From an uncultured Gilliamella sp. (lineage in GTDB: Bacteria; Pseudomonadota; Gammaproteobacteria; Enterobacterales; Orbaceae): a DNA stretch of 64,000 nt. Where the stretch lies: positions 234,041 to 298,040 of the forward strand of contig CAMLPV010000001.1 in assembly GCA_946482005.1 (NCBI GenBank), read 5' to 3'. The notes under the pieces were generated by a model. That model was given only the letters and a program-made list of their open reading frames with translations, did not search any database and was not told where the DNA came from. How positions within the stretch are numbered: the first letter of the stretch is position 1; every line of letters begins with the position of its first letter. This document shows positions 1 to 8,430 of this stretch, in pieces. A program made the position numbers and the translations under genes.

Positions 1-269
1 TTTATTTTCAAACAAAATAGGCGGTTAGTGATATAACGGAACACATTTATTTTTATTTGAAATATAAATTTATCTGATTATGGAAATTAGTTGATGAAAG
101 CTAATAATGATATGTATCCATCTGAACGTTGGGAATGTGATAGAAATCCACACAAAGAGAGTGAATTAAAGGTAATAACAACTAGTATTACAGTGAAATG
201 TATTAATTAAATTTGATTATTTTGTATCTAAATTATATCCTCAAATTATTAACGGAGGATATAATTACA

Positions 270-959
270 ATGAATGATTTATTGATCGAATCTATAAAAA
301 CGCTACCATTTGCAATACAGCCAATATTTATATTATTACTTTTTATGCCGTCGTTTGTCACAAAAACGATAATGCCTATCACATCGTTTTTTTCAAAGAA
401 AATATTTAATAGAACTAAAAATAGATTATCTGAAATTATTTCAAATAAAGATTTGGATAAAGCTTTGATTTCAGAATCTGAGAAAGAATTATCGGTTATA
501 AGTAAAATGAATTTAACTGAATCACGAGATAGATGGTTAGCACTTTATTTTTATGAATTAACTAATATTTCTAAGCATATTATATCCTATAATCAATTTA
601 AGAAATTGTATAAGTACTTATCTTTTGAAGGTAAGAATATCTTTATAGATAAAAATAAAATGAAAAGATTAACAATATATAATTGTCTTTTGATGATTTA
701 TTGTTTCTTATTAACAATCCTTTTGTTATATGTCTGTTTTTCGGCAGAGAAGCTCAATAATTTTACTGATTATCAATATCTATTTTGTGGTAGTAGTGCT
801 CTATTTTTCGAATTTTTAACGCTTTTTTTCTATGACTCTCTAATTAAGAAAAAGGAAAAGCATCAATTTGTTAACATTAAAGATCTTTATCATAAAAGAG
901 TTATAACTAACTTAACGATACAATTTGGAAATGATTATTTTTTAGGGAAAAATAACTAA
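270..959 (+). CDS. Predicted membrane protein of unknown function
   Basis: The 229-residue product has no family I recognise. Three hydrophobic stretches are visible: near residues 11-35, a long one near 133-155 (NCLLMIYCFLLTILLLYVCF) and one near 165-190. They suggest an inner-membrane protein with a basic cytoplasmic loop between the first two. I chose the ATG at 270 because GGAGG at 254-258 lies 11 bases upstream; the frame is open back to 213 but without a ribosome site. A 38-codon open frame (94-210) precedes it and may be unrelated. An intrinsic terminator follows within 20 bases, so it is probably transcribed alone. It sits at the upstream edge of the lysis/tail locus and could be a lysogenic-conversion (moron) gene. 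Confidence 0.6.
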   Translation: MNDLLIESIKTLPFAIQPIFILLLFMPSFVTKTIMPITSFFSKKIFNRTKNRLSEIISNKDLDKALISESEKELSVISKMNLTESRDRWLALYFYELTNISKHIISYNQFKKLYKYLSFEGKNIFIDKNKMKRLTIYNCLLMIYCFLLTILLLYVCFSAEKLNNFTDYQYLFCGSSALFFEFLTLFFYDSLIKKKEKHQFVNIKDLYHKRVITNLTIQFGNDYFLGKNN

Positions 960-975
960 TTCAAAATACTAGATT

Positions 976-998
976 AACCGCTTAATTGCGGTTTTTTT
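976..998 (+). terminator. Intrinsic terminator
   Basis: Stem AACCGC/GCGGTT around a TTAATT loop, followed by a run of T. It ends the 270-959 gene. The same CCGC-TTAATT-GCGG core recurs at 2730-2752, in front of the tail genes. Confidence 0.8.
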
Positions 999-1102
999 AT
1001 GCTTGTTTATAGACAATTAACCTTAATTTTAATTCATGGTAGACACTATATTTCCGCTAATTTTCTATTTTAAATAAAGTTTCTCTCATCACTTCTACTA
1101 AT

Positions 1103-1119
1103 TTTTGACATAGTCAAAA
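1103..1119. promoter_or_regulatory. Perfect inverted repeat upstream of the lysis cassette
   Basis: TTTTGAC-ATA-GTCAAAA is a perfect 7-bp dyad with a 3-base centre, about 110 bases before the holin start. It could be an operator for a late regulator of the lysis/tail locus. No regulator gene is visible next to it. Confidence 0.35.
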
Positions 1120-1149
1120 CTAGATACCTTAGTGAAGAGCTACAGCATC

Positions 1150-1199
1150 GACAGCAACGCTAGACACACACACTACTAATCATTAGCTAGTACGCTGTC
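1150..1199. promoter_or_regulatory. Long imperfect inverted repeat before the holin gene
   Basis: Arms GACAGC...CTAG (1150-1163) and CTAG...GCTGTC (1187-1199) can pair across about 23 bases. It ends 30 bases before the holin start, so it would lie in the leader of a lysis transcript or act as a binding site. Function is unknown. Confidence 0.3.
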
Positions 1200-1229
1200 A
1201 TTTCTATTAACTAACATAAAGATTTTATC

Positions 1230-1538
1230 ATGCCAATAAAAGACCCAGACAACGTCAACTGGACGGTTGTTGTATACCTATTTATTATTACTTCGCTCGG
1301 TTCATTAGCAAGCTATTCTTATCATGTTATAAATGGTGGTAAATTCAGAGTTGGTACGTTGATAGGTCAGATATGTGTATCAACTTTTGCTGGTTCTCTT
1401 GTGGTTCTTGCTGCTAGTTATTTTAACTGGGATTTTGAACTAGCAGGCGGTATAGCTGGGTTAGCAGGTTGGTCGGGCGCAACACTAATTAAAGCGCTGG
1501 AAGAAAGACTGATTAAAAAAGCCAAAGGAGATAACTAA
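1230..1538 (+). CDS. Phage holin, LydA-like (holin superfamily III)
   Basis: This is a 102-residue small membrane protein and the first gene of the lysis cassette. Hydrophobic segments lie near residues 11-32, 42-65 and 70-90. The C-terminal pattern GGIAGLAGWSGATLIKALEERL matches, in my reading, the LydA-type holins, which open the inner membrane at a set time so that endolysin reaches the wall. The tail is basic (KKAKGDN). Its stop codon shares the last base with the start of the endolysin gene, whose ribosome site (AAGGAG) lies inside this gene. The family call rests on the C-terminal pattern and the position. Confidence 0.75.
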   Translation: MPIKDPDNVNWTVVVYLFIITSLGSLASYSYHVINGGKFRVGTLIGQICVSTFAGSLVVLAASYFNWDFELAGGIAGLAGWSGATLIKALEERLIKKAKGDN

Positions 1539-1978
1539 TGCAACTAACCGAACATTTTACGCTTGAGGAATTTACCCGCTCAACCACAGGCGAGAGAGCC
1601 AAAATAAACAATTCTCTACCAGCTCAATTAATGCCCAATATCAAGCTAACTGCCAATAAATTGGAGTGTGTAAGAAAAGTTTTAGGTTTCCCGATTATTA
1701 TCACATCAGGCTATCGTTGTCCGGCTCTCAATACTCAAGTAGGCGGTTCACCAACTAGCGCGCACACCAAAGGGCTTGCCGTTGATTTTCATTGTGCATA
1801 TGGGACGCCGAAAGCGATTTGCCAACGTTTAATTGATGCCGGTGTGCAGTTTGACAAATTAATTCAGGAGCACAACCAGTGGGTTCATATTGGATTTAGT
1901 CCGAGCAATAACCGCCAAATCGTGTTAACTGCGGTTAAACAGGGCGGTAAAACAGTTTACGTCAATGGGTTAGTCTGA
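1538..1978 (+). CDS. Endolysin, M15-family peptidase (zinc D-Ala-D-Ala type)
   Basis: The 146-residue product is predicted to cut peptidoglycan peptide bonds during lysis. The zinc site is clear: SAHTKGLAVD supplies His76 and Asp83, and WVHIGF supplies His117; the SGYRC motif near residue 57 is also typical of peptidase M15_3. There is no signal peptide, so export depends on the holin encoded just upstream. A strong ribosome site, AAAGGAG, precedes the ATG. The gene overlaps its neighbours by single bases on both sides, as in a tight lysis operon. A second, only distantly similar M15 endolysin lies in the Mu-like prophage (55971-56333). Confidence 0.88.
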   Translation: MQLTEHFTLEEFTRSTTGERAKINNSLPAQLMPNIKLTANKLECVRKVLGFPIIITSGYRCPALNTQVGGSPTSAHTKGLAVDFHCAYGTPKAICQRLIDAGVQFDKLIQEHNQWVHIGFSPSNNRQIVLTAVKQGGKTVYVNGLV

Positions 1979-2346
1979 TGGATAAATTAAAACTACTTTA
2001 TAAGCTGTCTCCGATAATATTATTAATTATTGTTATTTTTAGCATTTATTTTGCTTATCAATGTTTTGAAGATGAACAAACAGCAAAACAGAAAATGACT
2101 GAATTATCTTCACAGATGCAACAATTACAGCAAACTATCGAGAGAAATAATCAGATTATTGCCGCTAACGAACAATCAAAACGTGAGCTAGAAAATCAAT
2201 CTATTTCACGTCAGGAGCAGATCAATGAACAACTCAAAGATAATGATTGCGCTAATCAGTTCGTGCCTATGTCTATCTCTGGTAGCCTGTACAACCGAGC
2301 GAAAAGTTTACGTGAATCAGCCAATTCCAGCAAATCTGCTCAGTGA
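1978..2346 (+). CDS. Inner-membrane spanin subunit (Rz-like)
   Basis: The 122-residue product has one N-terminal signal anchor (residues about 8-27, LYKLSPIILLIIVIFSIYFA) followed by a Gln/Asn/Glu-rich coiled coil, the architecture of i-spanins that bridge the periplasm and fuse the membranes in the last step of Gram-negative lysis. Sequence identity among Rz proteins is low, so the call rests on architecture, on position after the endolysin and on the embedded Rz1-like lipoprotein gene in the +1 frame (2225-2482). A Cys near residue 91 could form the intermolecular disulfide seen in some spanins. Confidence 0.78.
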   Translation: MDKLKLLYKLSPIILLIIVIFSIYFAYQCFEDEQTAKQKMTELSSQMQQLQQTIERNNQIIAANEQSKRELENQSISRQEQINEQLKDNDCANQFVPMSISGSLYNRAKSLRESANSSKSAQ

Positions 2347-2482
2347 TTGCATAGCAAATTTACCACCACAAAAAATGACATTTGGCGATAGTGTTAGCTA
2401 TAACGAGCATCTCTTGAATGTTATTGAGATGTGCAATCAAGATAAAAGAGCAATAAAAAAAATAATTAGCGTAATCAATTAA
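2225..2482 (+). CDS. Outer-membrane spanin lipoprotein (Rz1-like)
   Basis: The 85-residue product starts inside the Rz-like gene in the +1 frame and runs beyond it. Residues 1-22 form a lipoprotein signal peptide ending in the lipobox LVAC, so Cys22 should be lipidated and the mature protein anchored in the outer membrane. The mature part begins with a proline-containing segment (VNQPIPANLL), as is usual for o-spanins, and then has a helical tail longer than in classic Rz1. Its partner is the Rz-like protein. Overlap architecture and lipobox make this a confident call despite weak conservation in the family. Confidence 0.8.
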   Translation: MNNSKIMIALISSCLCLSLVACTTERKVYVNQPIPANLLSDCIANLPPQKMTFGDSVSYNEHLLNVIEMCNQDKRAIKKIISVIN

Positions 2483-2769
2483 ATAGAGCTTAGTTTTTAA
2501 CTTTCACTCTATACAAATAAACCATGTTTATATAATTTAACTATTTGATTTGCATAATGATATTTATAGATTTTTAATCTATAGGAAAGACAGATGCAAT
2601 AATATACTAATAACAATTGAAACCTTTCAATGTTAAAAGTCACCCTAACCACGAATTAAATATATAACTCTATCGAGCATCATAAGAGCTATACCTTTAA
2701 TAATCAGTAAGTAAAAATTAACCTATTTGCCGCTTAATTGCGGTTTTTTTTATTTTTGGAGAAACTAAC
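2483..2769. other. Non-coding junction between lysis and tail modules
   Basis: No credible gene. This is where a lambda-type phage would carry terminase, portal, capsid and the head-tail genes Z and U. None is here. The only clear element is the terminator at 2730-2752, followed directly by the ribosome site of the tail tube gene. Confidence 0.6.
2730..2752 (+). terminator. Intrinsic terminator before the tail genes
   Basis: CCGC-TTAATT-GCGG stem-loop followed by eight T. It shares its core with the terminator at 976-998. It separates lysis from tail genes unless it is antiterminated. Confidence 0.75.
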
Positions 2770-3240
2770 ATGACTGAAGTACAAAAATCACAAAGCGAAT
2801 ATACCAAAACTAGAGATATCGGTGTATTTATTAGTAAAGATCCTTCAACAAAATTCATCACTGATACCACCCCAAAATTAAGTTTAGAGTGTACGGTAAC
2901 CGACTATTCCATGACATCACCAGAAGGTGAAGAGATTGATGTATCAACACTTTCCTCTCGTACCAAAGAAACCATTAGTGGATTGCCGGCTGAACCAACT
3001 GTATCAATGAACGTTAATTTTGTTATAGCAAATGATGGTCAAAAAGCTTTAAGAGAATCCTATGAGTCAGGTAATAATTACGCATTTAAAATCCAACATG
3101 AGGATGGTAGTTCTGTTGACTGGATTGCGCGCGTTACCAATTTTGAGTTTAAAGGTGAAAAGAATGGCATTTTAACTGGTTCATTCGCATTCAAAGTAAA
3201 AGGCTCATTTGTGTTTAATGAACCGACTCCAGCTAATTAA
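2770..3240 (+). CDS. V: Major tail tube protein (lambda gpV-like)
   Basis: The 156-residue product is the first tail gene. It aligns by pattern with lambda-type tail tube proteins: a beta-rich domain with a YSMTSPEGEEIDVSTLSSRTKETI segment near residues 57-80 and a second strand-rich half ending in GILTGSFAFKVKG. It would polymerise into the flexible tail tube. A strong ribosome site (TTTGGAG) precedes the ATG. The C-terminal Ig-like domain of lambda gpV is absent. The next gene, the tail chaperone G, follows after 20 bases, as in lambda. Confidence 0.82.
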   Translation: MTEVQKSQSEYTKTRDIGVFISKDPSTKFITDTTPKLSLECTVTDYSMTSPEGEEIDVSTLSSRTKETISGLPAEPTVSMNVNFVIANDGQKALRESYESGNNYAFKIQHEDGSSVDWIARVTNFEFKGEKNGILTGSFAFKVKGSFVFNEPTPAN

Positions 3241-3260
3241 TTTGTGGAGAAAACATCATA

Positions 3261-3644
3261 ATGAATTTAAAGAAAATTATCACTGCTAAAAATTCAGGCT
3301 TTCGCACTAAAGAGTTTCAGGTGGCAGAATGGAATACAACAATTTGTGTTCGAGAACCGTTACATATTGATTTTTATCGTTATGTAAAATCCATTGAAAA
3401 AACGTCAAAAGATGACTCATTAACTGAGCAAGAAAAAGACTTACTTAATATCAAAGCTGAAACTTTATTATTTGCTGCAACCGTAATTGATAAAAACGGT
3501 AATCTTATTTTCAATAGTAATGACAGTAAAGAAATGGAGGCGTTAGTAGAAAGTTATGGTCCTGTTCATACTCGAGTACTGAATAAAGCCCTCGAATTGA
3601 TAGAGTTAAATAACGATCCTCTCAAAGAGGCTGAAAAAAAGTAG
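3261..3644 (+). CDS. G: Tail assembly chaperone G (lambda gpG-like)
   Basis: The 127-residue product occupies the gpG position between tail tube and tape measure. G-type chaperones coat the tape measure protein and hold it for tube polymerisation. The reading frame ends in KEAEKK just after a run of seven A, where ribosomes can shift back one base into the downstream T frame (see 3261-3937). The sequence is acidic and helical with no catalytic motif, as expected. The call rests on position plus the frameshift architecture; sequence similarity to lambda gpG itself is slight. Confidence 0.8.
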   Translation: MNLKKIITAKNSGFRTKEFQVAEWNTTICVREPLHIDFYRYVKSIEKTSKDDSLTEQEKDLLNIKAETLLFAATVIDKNGNLIFNSNDSKEMEALVESYGPVHTRVLNKALELIELNNDPLKEAEKK

Positions 3645-3937
3645 AAAATGAACCAGAGCTTTTCTTTAAATTAAAGCTAGCATTAAGGCTTGGTAAAACA
3701 CTAGCTGAACTTGAGCAATCACTTTCAGCTAGTGAATTTTACTACTGGGTCGCATTTGATAAATTAAATCCTATCAGTGACGAGCGAAATGACTGGCATG
3801 CAGCTCAAATTTCTTCATCTATATACCGCTCACAAGGTGGAAAAGTCTCTTTCGACGACTGTTTAATTAAATTTAGAGAAGAGAAAAAGCAACCAGTCAC
3901 TTTATTCGACGCATTATCTAACTTAATTGGAAAATAA
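3261..3937 (+). CDS. GT: Tail assembly chaperone GT, made by -1 frameshift
   Basis: After codon AAG at 3639-3641 a -1 shift continues at 3641 as VENEPELFFKLKLALRLG and stays open for 98 codons, to the TAA at 3935-3937. The T part has no start codon or ribosome site of its own, yet it encodes a well-formed domain with the W, FD and DAL features seen in T-type extensions (SEFYYWVAFDKLNP; LFDALSNLIGK). The fusion would be 225 residues. In lambda a few percent of G products become GT, and the T domain recruits the tail tube protein. The tape measure gene starts two bases after this stop. Confidence 0.85.
3635..3641 (+). promoter_or_regulatory. Programmed -1 frameshift site, A AAA AAG
   Basis: The heptamer reads A AAA AAG in the G frame and is followed at once by the in-frame stop TAG (3642-3644). 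Both tRNAs can re-pair after slipping one base. A AAA AAG is the most efficient bacterial slip heptamer known (as in E. coli dnaX); lambda uses G GGA AAG at the same place. Confidence 0.85.
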
Positions 3938-3938
3938 T

Positions 3939-6900
3939 ATGGCTATACCGCGAGAATTGGTGATACGACTCAGTGCAAATTCAGAATCGTATCAACGAGA
4001 AATTAAAAGAGCAACCCGTCTTGGTAATGATTATTACAAAACAATGGAGAAATATTCACGGCGTTTTGATCAACACATTGCCAACAATAAGAAATCAATT
4101 CAAGCAATCAATGCGCATTTAAGTAAGTTAAAAATTTCAGCCTCCGGGATGCCCAAAACACTTGGAGTTGATTTTTCAATTACTGGTATTTTGAAAATGG
4201 CCGATGACTATGGGCAAATGGCCAATCGCGTCAAAATGGCAATAGATTCAGTTGGCGGATCTGCTGATGATTATCAATTAGTTCAAGACAGGTTACTTGC
4301 AATAAGCAACAGAAATGGTAAAGCGATTTCAGATTCCCAAAAGTTATATATTGCGACTGCTTCATCAATGTCTGATTTAGGTTACAGTACTAATGAAACG
4401 GTCGATTTTATCGAGGCGATGTCAAATAGTTATAAAATAAATGCGACATCAGCAACTGACGTATCGACAAGTATAAAAGCAATCAATGAATCACTGCTTA
4501 CGGGTAAAGTAAGCGGTGATGATTTTAAAAAAATATTGTCATCAACATCTAATGTTGCTACTGCATTATCTGACTCCATGGGAGAATCTGAAGCTACCAT
4601 TATCCAACTCGGTATGTCTGGTAAAATTTCAATGCGTCAACTTTCTGAAGCGATGATTAACGCCAAAGATAAAACGGGTAAAATGGCAGATGCCATGGGT
4701 AATACTCTTCAAGGTGGCTTTAATGCATTATCTAATGATTTTGGACAATTAGTTAACGAATTAAATAATAGTCTTGGATTAACTAATAATATATCGAAAG
4801 CTTTAAAAATTTTAGCTGATAATATTGGATTAGTTTCCGTTGCTGGAGCGGCAGTTGTATCGGCCAAATTTAGCAATTATCTAAATGGTGCATATACATC
4901 ATTAAAAAAAGTTTCAGCTGAAATAGTAGATCAAATTAATAAAACCAGAAATCTTGCACTAGCCCAAAAATATCTTGCTGAGTCTGAGCTGCAAAAAATA
5001 GCAGTTGAAAAACAATCTATTGCAAGCACCAAACAGGCGGCAATTGCTAGATTGCAAAATATTTCCGGTATTAGTTCTAGCATATATGTACGAAGAGCTG
5101 TCTTAGCACTTGAAGCTCAAGAAATTGCTCTAACTGAAAGGGAAACGCAGGCTAAAAATGGACTTAGGGCAGCAAATGAGAGGCTTAAGTTATCAAGTAG
5201 CGCAATGACTATTTTAACTCGTGCCGGTAGTACCTTGTTAGGAGTACTTGGTGGTCCATTAGGATTAGCGATGACAGCCATTGCTGTTGGGACGGCTTTT
5301 TTCTCAATGAGAGATGGCGCGAATAGTGCTAAAAAACCAATCGAAGATCTGCAATTACCTGTTGATCAATTGATAGCAAAATACAAGGAACTTGATAAAG
5401 CACGTCAAGCCGTGTATAAAGATGATACCAATTCAAAGGTTAAAGATAAAGAAAAAGAAGTTGATGAAAATATCTCTGTTCTTAAACAAGATATAACAAA
5501 AGCATTAACTATAATTAAGCCAACTGGACATGACTACCCTAAAGTTCAAAGTGTATTACCTTCTGGAAACGCAGCAGCGATTGATACATATATAGAAAAA
5601 ATAATAACTTTGTATGACCAAGTTAAAAATGGAACATTGCTAGATTATGGTTTTGGTGAAGAGTTATATGAAGCTAACAATCAATTAAATGAAGCAACAC
5701 TTAATAATGAACAGTTTGGATCATCATTAGTCCAAATGACTAGTAAATTACTAAACAATGTAAATGTATTAGCTCAGGAAAAAGAAAAGCTGGATGCCAT
5801 GAATAAAGCATCTGAAGTTGCCCAAAATGGTCTTAAAAAGCTTGACGTAGCAGATTTTCCAAACCTCGGTTACCAACTTCGTATATTAAACCAAGATCTA
5901 GAAACAAACAGTCAAAAAACAGGATTATCCGCGGAACAGGTTTACATATTAGCCGGTTTACAAAAAGCAGCGGGTAATGCAGCATTGGCACATTCAAAAG
6001 ACCTTATTGCTTTAGTGACCAATCAGGAACTATCAGCAGAAATGTCAGATGAATTAGCTGAAAAATTGAAAGAGTACATTGAGAAGTTACGAAAGTCTTA
6101 TCAAGAACAAGAGAAGCTAAAGCGTAGTAGTTTGGATAAAAATCCAACTAATCTTTATCAATCCCAACTTGGAAAACTTAACGATCAAATTAATGCCTAT
6201 AAAGATATCACTGAACTTCAAAAAATCAGACGTCAATTAGCAGAGGGTGAATTAAAAGTATTATCTAGTGAGCAAAAAAAAGCTTTAGAAAATAAAGCCA
6301 TTGAGATTGATCAACTTAATGCCCAAAAAGAATACAAATCTATTCTTGATTCAATGCGTAGTCCTACCGAACAACAATTTGATAGTTACAAACAAAATTT
6401 GTCAGTTCTTGAAAAAAGTAACGTTTCCTTGCAAGAACGTGAAGAGTTGCTTAAAAAAATGAATCAAAAAATGATTCAATCAGCGCCTACGTTAAGTATT
6501 CAAAATTCTTATAATGGACCAGGTAGTGAGCTAATCAAAGTTGCTGAAGATGAAAAAAACCTCAAAGATTGGCAGCAACAACAGTTAGCAATTCAAACTG
6601 ATTTGCTAAATGCTAAGTTAATAAATCATCAAGAATATGCTGACGCAGTTTTGAGCATCGAGGAAACTATGCAGAATAAGCAACAAGAGTTGCAATCTGC
6701 ATATACAATGGCGGCGTTAGGTACATTTTCAACACTAACTGGTTCAATTGCTGATATGTTCAAACAAACAGCTGGTGAATCATCAGCTGCATATAAAGTG
6801 ATGTTTTTAGCTAGTAAGGCTTCTGCTATTGCTCAAGCTATTATTAGTACAGAAGTTGCAGCATCAAAAGCGCTTGAACTTGGCCCTATTTTTGGTATTT

Positions 6901-7250
6901 CCGCTGCAAGTTGGATCAGAGGATTAGGTTATGCTTCAGTCGGATTGATTGCAGCTCAAACCATTTCAGGTATGGCGCATAGTGGTATCGATAGTATTCC
7001 TCGCGAAGGAACTTGGTTACTCGATAAAGGCGAGAGAGTTGTTGATGCGCGCACAAATGCTGATTTAAAAAATTTCCTTGATACATCTAAATCATCTGGC
7101 GGCAGTATTACTGTAAATGTACCAGTCAATGTTGGCGGAGGTGATATTAGCGAGGAAGACGGCAAAGAAATCGGTATAATGATAAAACAATCAGTGTTAT
7201 CAATACTAGACGAACAAATGCGACCTGGTGGTAAATTAAATCGTCGTTGA
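3939..7250 (+). CDS. H: Tail tape measure protein (lambda gpH-like)
   Basis: The 1103-residue product sets tail length and probably helps form the channel for DNA or ions. Long helical and coiled-coil stretches alternate with hydrophobic segments near residues 430-455 (a glycine/leucine-rich LLGVLGGPLGLAM run) and near 960-1020 (alanine-rich, then GLGYASVGLIAAQ), followed by the conserved end HSGIDSIPREGTWLLDKGERVV typical of lambda-type tape measures. I start at the ATG at 3939, two bases after the GT stop, rather than at the in-frame TTG at 3927. The gene is intact. Unlike in lambda, it is not followed by M: a small gene, the CRISPR array and another small gene intervene. Confidence 0.9.
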   Translation: MAIPRELVIRLSANSESYQREIKRATRLGNDYYKTMEKYSRRFDQHIANNKKSIQAINAHLSKLKISASGMPKTLGVDFSITGILKMADDYGQMANRVKMAIDSVGGSADDYQLVQDRLLAISNRNGKAISDSQKLYIATASSMSDLGYSTNETVDFIEAMSNSYKINATSATDVSTSIKAINESLLTGKVSGDDFKKILSSTSNVATALSDSMGESEATIIQLGMSGKISMRQLSEAMINAKDKTGKMADAMGNTLQGGFNALSNDFGQLVNELNNSLGLTNNISKALKILADNIGLVSVAGAAVVSAKFSNYLNGAYTSLKKVSAEIVDQINKTRNLALAQKYLAESELQKIAVEKQSIASTKQAAIARLQNISGISSSIYVRRAVLALEAQEIALTERETQAKNGLRAANERLKLSSSAMTILTRAGSTLLGVLGGPLGLAMTAIAVGTAFFSMRDGANSAKKPIEDLQLPVDQLIAKYKELDKARQAVYKDDTNSKVKDKEKEVDENISVLKQDITKALTIIKPTGHDYPKVQSVLPSGNAAAIDTYIEKIITLYDQVKNGTLLDYGFGEELYEANNQLNEATLNNEQFGSSLVQMTSKLLNNVNVLAQEKEKLDAMNKASEVAQNGLKKLDVADFPNLGYQLRILNQDLETNSQKTGLSAEQVYILAGLQKAAGNAALAHSKDLIALVTNQELSAEMSDELAEKLKEYIEKLRKSYQEQEKLKRSSLDKNPTNLYQSQLGKLNDQINAYKDITELQKIRRQLAEGELKVLSSEQKKALENKAIEIDQLNAQKEYKSILDSMRSPTEQQFDSYKQNLSVLEKSNVSLQEREELLKKMNQKMIQSAPTLSIQNSYNGPGSELIKVAEDEKNLKDWQQQQLAIQTDLLNAKLINHQEYADAVLSIEETMQNKQQELQSAYTMAALGTFSTLTGSIADMFKQTAGESSAAYKVMFLASKASAIAQAIISTEVAASKALELGPIFGISAASWIRGLGYASVGLIAAQTISGMAHSGIDSIPREGTWLLDKGERVVDARTNADLKNFLDTSKSSGGSITVNVPVNVGGGDISEEDGKEIGIMIKQSVLSILDEQMRPGGKLNRR

Positions 7251-7261
7251 TTTAATAACTA

Positions 7262-7276
7262 AAATTTCATACCATT
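7262..7276 (+). promoter_or_regulatory. 15-bp element shared by two inserted genes (copy 1)
   Basis: AAATTTCATACCATT occurs here, 32 bases before the ATG at 7309, and again identically at 9378-9392, 29 bases before the ATG at 9422. The downstream ribosome sites are also similar (AAGGATGAATGGA and TAGGATGGATAGT). It may be a shared promoter or operator, or the trace of a duplication. Confidence 0.5.
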
Positions 7277-7308
7277 CATTATATATTAGTGACATAAGGA
7301 TGAATGGA

Positions 7309-7863
7309 ATGAAATGGTTTATCATATCAATTTTGGTTGTAGGTACATTAGTATCAACATTTTTAATATATGTACATGAAAGTGTTAGCTATGATGATGT
7401 TTTTTTATATGACTTGAAGCAAAGATGTTCCTTTGCAACTAAAGAACGTATGGTGGCGCCATCGTCGTATAAAATTCTAGAATTATCCTTGACTAGTAAG
7501 AAAAACTGGAGCCAAGATAGAATTGATAATTACTTTTCAAGAAATCGAATATATTCATCATTAAAAGAAAAGTATAATGATCCCAAAAATTTCTACAACA
7601 CAACTGCTTTGGTTAAATTTTCATCCAAAAACCGAATGGGTGTTGATTTAGTCGGTTATTCTTCATGCGAATATTATATTGACAACACTCGTGAACCAAG
7701 AGTTGATGAAATTGGAGAAATAGATATTGATGGACATAATTACAAAAAAGATAGCTTGGATTATATTTATGCTGAATTAACATTGAATAAACATGGGATA
7801 AAATATTCGTTAATAGACAAGATAAAAACCTTAATGAATATAGAGTTTGAGTATAAACGATAA
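7309..7863 (+). CDS. Small single-pass envelope protein inserted in tail cluster
   Basis: The 184-residue product is not recognised. Residues 1-22 form a membrane anchor or uncleaved signal (KWFIISILVVGTLVSTFLIYV); the rest is polar and presumably periplasmic, with two Cys residues. I prefer the ATG at 7309, eight bases after AAGGA, to the ATG at 7300, which is too close to that ribosome site. The gene lies between tape measure and CRISPR array where lambda has none, so it is an inserted cargo (moron) gene. It has the same 15-bp upstream element as the gene on the other side of the array. A role in superinfection exclusion or immunity is possible but unsupported. Confidence 0.65.
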   Translation: MKWFIISILVVGTLVSTFLIYVHESVSYDDVFLYDLKQRCSFATKERMVAPSSYKILELSLTSKKNWSQDRIDNYFSRNRIYSSLKEKYNDPKNFYNTTALVKFSSKNRMGVDLVGYSSCEYYIDNTREPRVDEIGEIDIDGHNYKKDSLDYIYAELTLNKHGIKYSLIDKIKTLMNIEFEYKR

Positions 7864-7903
7864 ATATAACCAACTAAATTAATTGTAGATCTCCAACTTT
7901 TAT

Positions 7904-7925
7904 TTCCCGATCATAAGATCGGGAA
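7904..7925. other. Strong hairpin without a T run
   Basis: TTCCCGATC/GATCGGGAA forms a perfect 9-bp stem with an ATAA loop, 40 bases after the small membrane protein gene. There is no T tract on either strand, so it may stabilise an mRNA end or bind a protein rather than terminate. Confidence 0.45.
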
Positions 7926-8045
7926 TGCGTCTAACACAATACCCATATGAGAGAATACGTTCGCTATCTCGTTACAGTTTTGTGCTCCAGATCTCCTTTT
8001 GAGTAATTTAAGGCGTAGTTATGATGCGGCGAGTGGTGTAAAACA

Positions 8046-8074
8046 GTGTTGCCTGTATTCACTGGGATTAATCA
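8046..8074 (+). repeat. Degenerate CRISPR-like repeat upstream of the array
   Basis: The 29 bases start GTGTTGCCTGTATTCAC and continue TGGGATTAATCA; I count about 22 matches to the array repeat. It shares the ACTGGGAT core with the degenerate last repeat of the array (9286-9314), so it looks like the trailer-end repeat of a lost array. No repeat is found 61 bases on either side. Confidence 0.5.
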
Positions 8075-8369
8075 ATAATAGAGATGAATTTTGACCCTAT
8101 TGAGTTACAGTTGTTTAGTATTTGTAAACAAACATTAGTCACTGCTATCAATCCGTTGAATGATTTGCGAGAAAAAATAGAATCGTCAGCGTTAAAATGT
8201 CACCATTAAAGAATTACAGGGCGTGCAAATGTGGTTCGTCAAATCGCTTACTTGATCAGATACCCGCTTATAGCCAAGTTACATAAGCAAATAACCTAAA
8301 AAATAGAGTCATTTTGCTAATAATAAATCACTAAAAACATCTCAATAAAATCATGCCAAAAAACAGTAA

Positions 8370-8430
8370 AAAAGTTGGTGGAAATTTATCGCTTAGTATT
8401 TTAACTAATAAACAATAAGTTATAATAAGA
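8370..8430 (+). promoter_or_regulatory. Putative CRISPR leader
   Basis: This is the AT-rich stretch directly before the first repeat, containing AGTTGGTGGA and ending TTATAATAAGA next to GTGTTCC, which resembles the end of the E. coli type I-E leader. The degenerate repeat at the far end and the variant repeats near it also place the leader on this side, so the array should be transcribed on the + strand. Confidence 0.55.

Larger units (their letters stand above)
7926..8430. other. Non-coding stretch before the CRISPR array
   Basis: No convincing gene in any frame over about 500 bases. It holds a degenerate CRISPR-like repeat at 8046-8074 and ends in an AT-rich presumed leader. I looked for fragments of cas1, cas2 or cas6 and recognised none. 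Confidence 0.5.

Noticed and set aside
7864..8430. Search for cas1/cas2/cas6 remnants before the array
   Set aside because: Short frames exist (for example ending VVRQIAYLIRYPLIAKL) but none shows a Cas motif.
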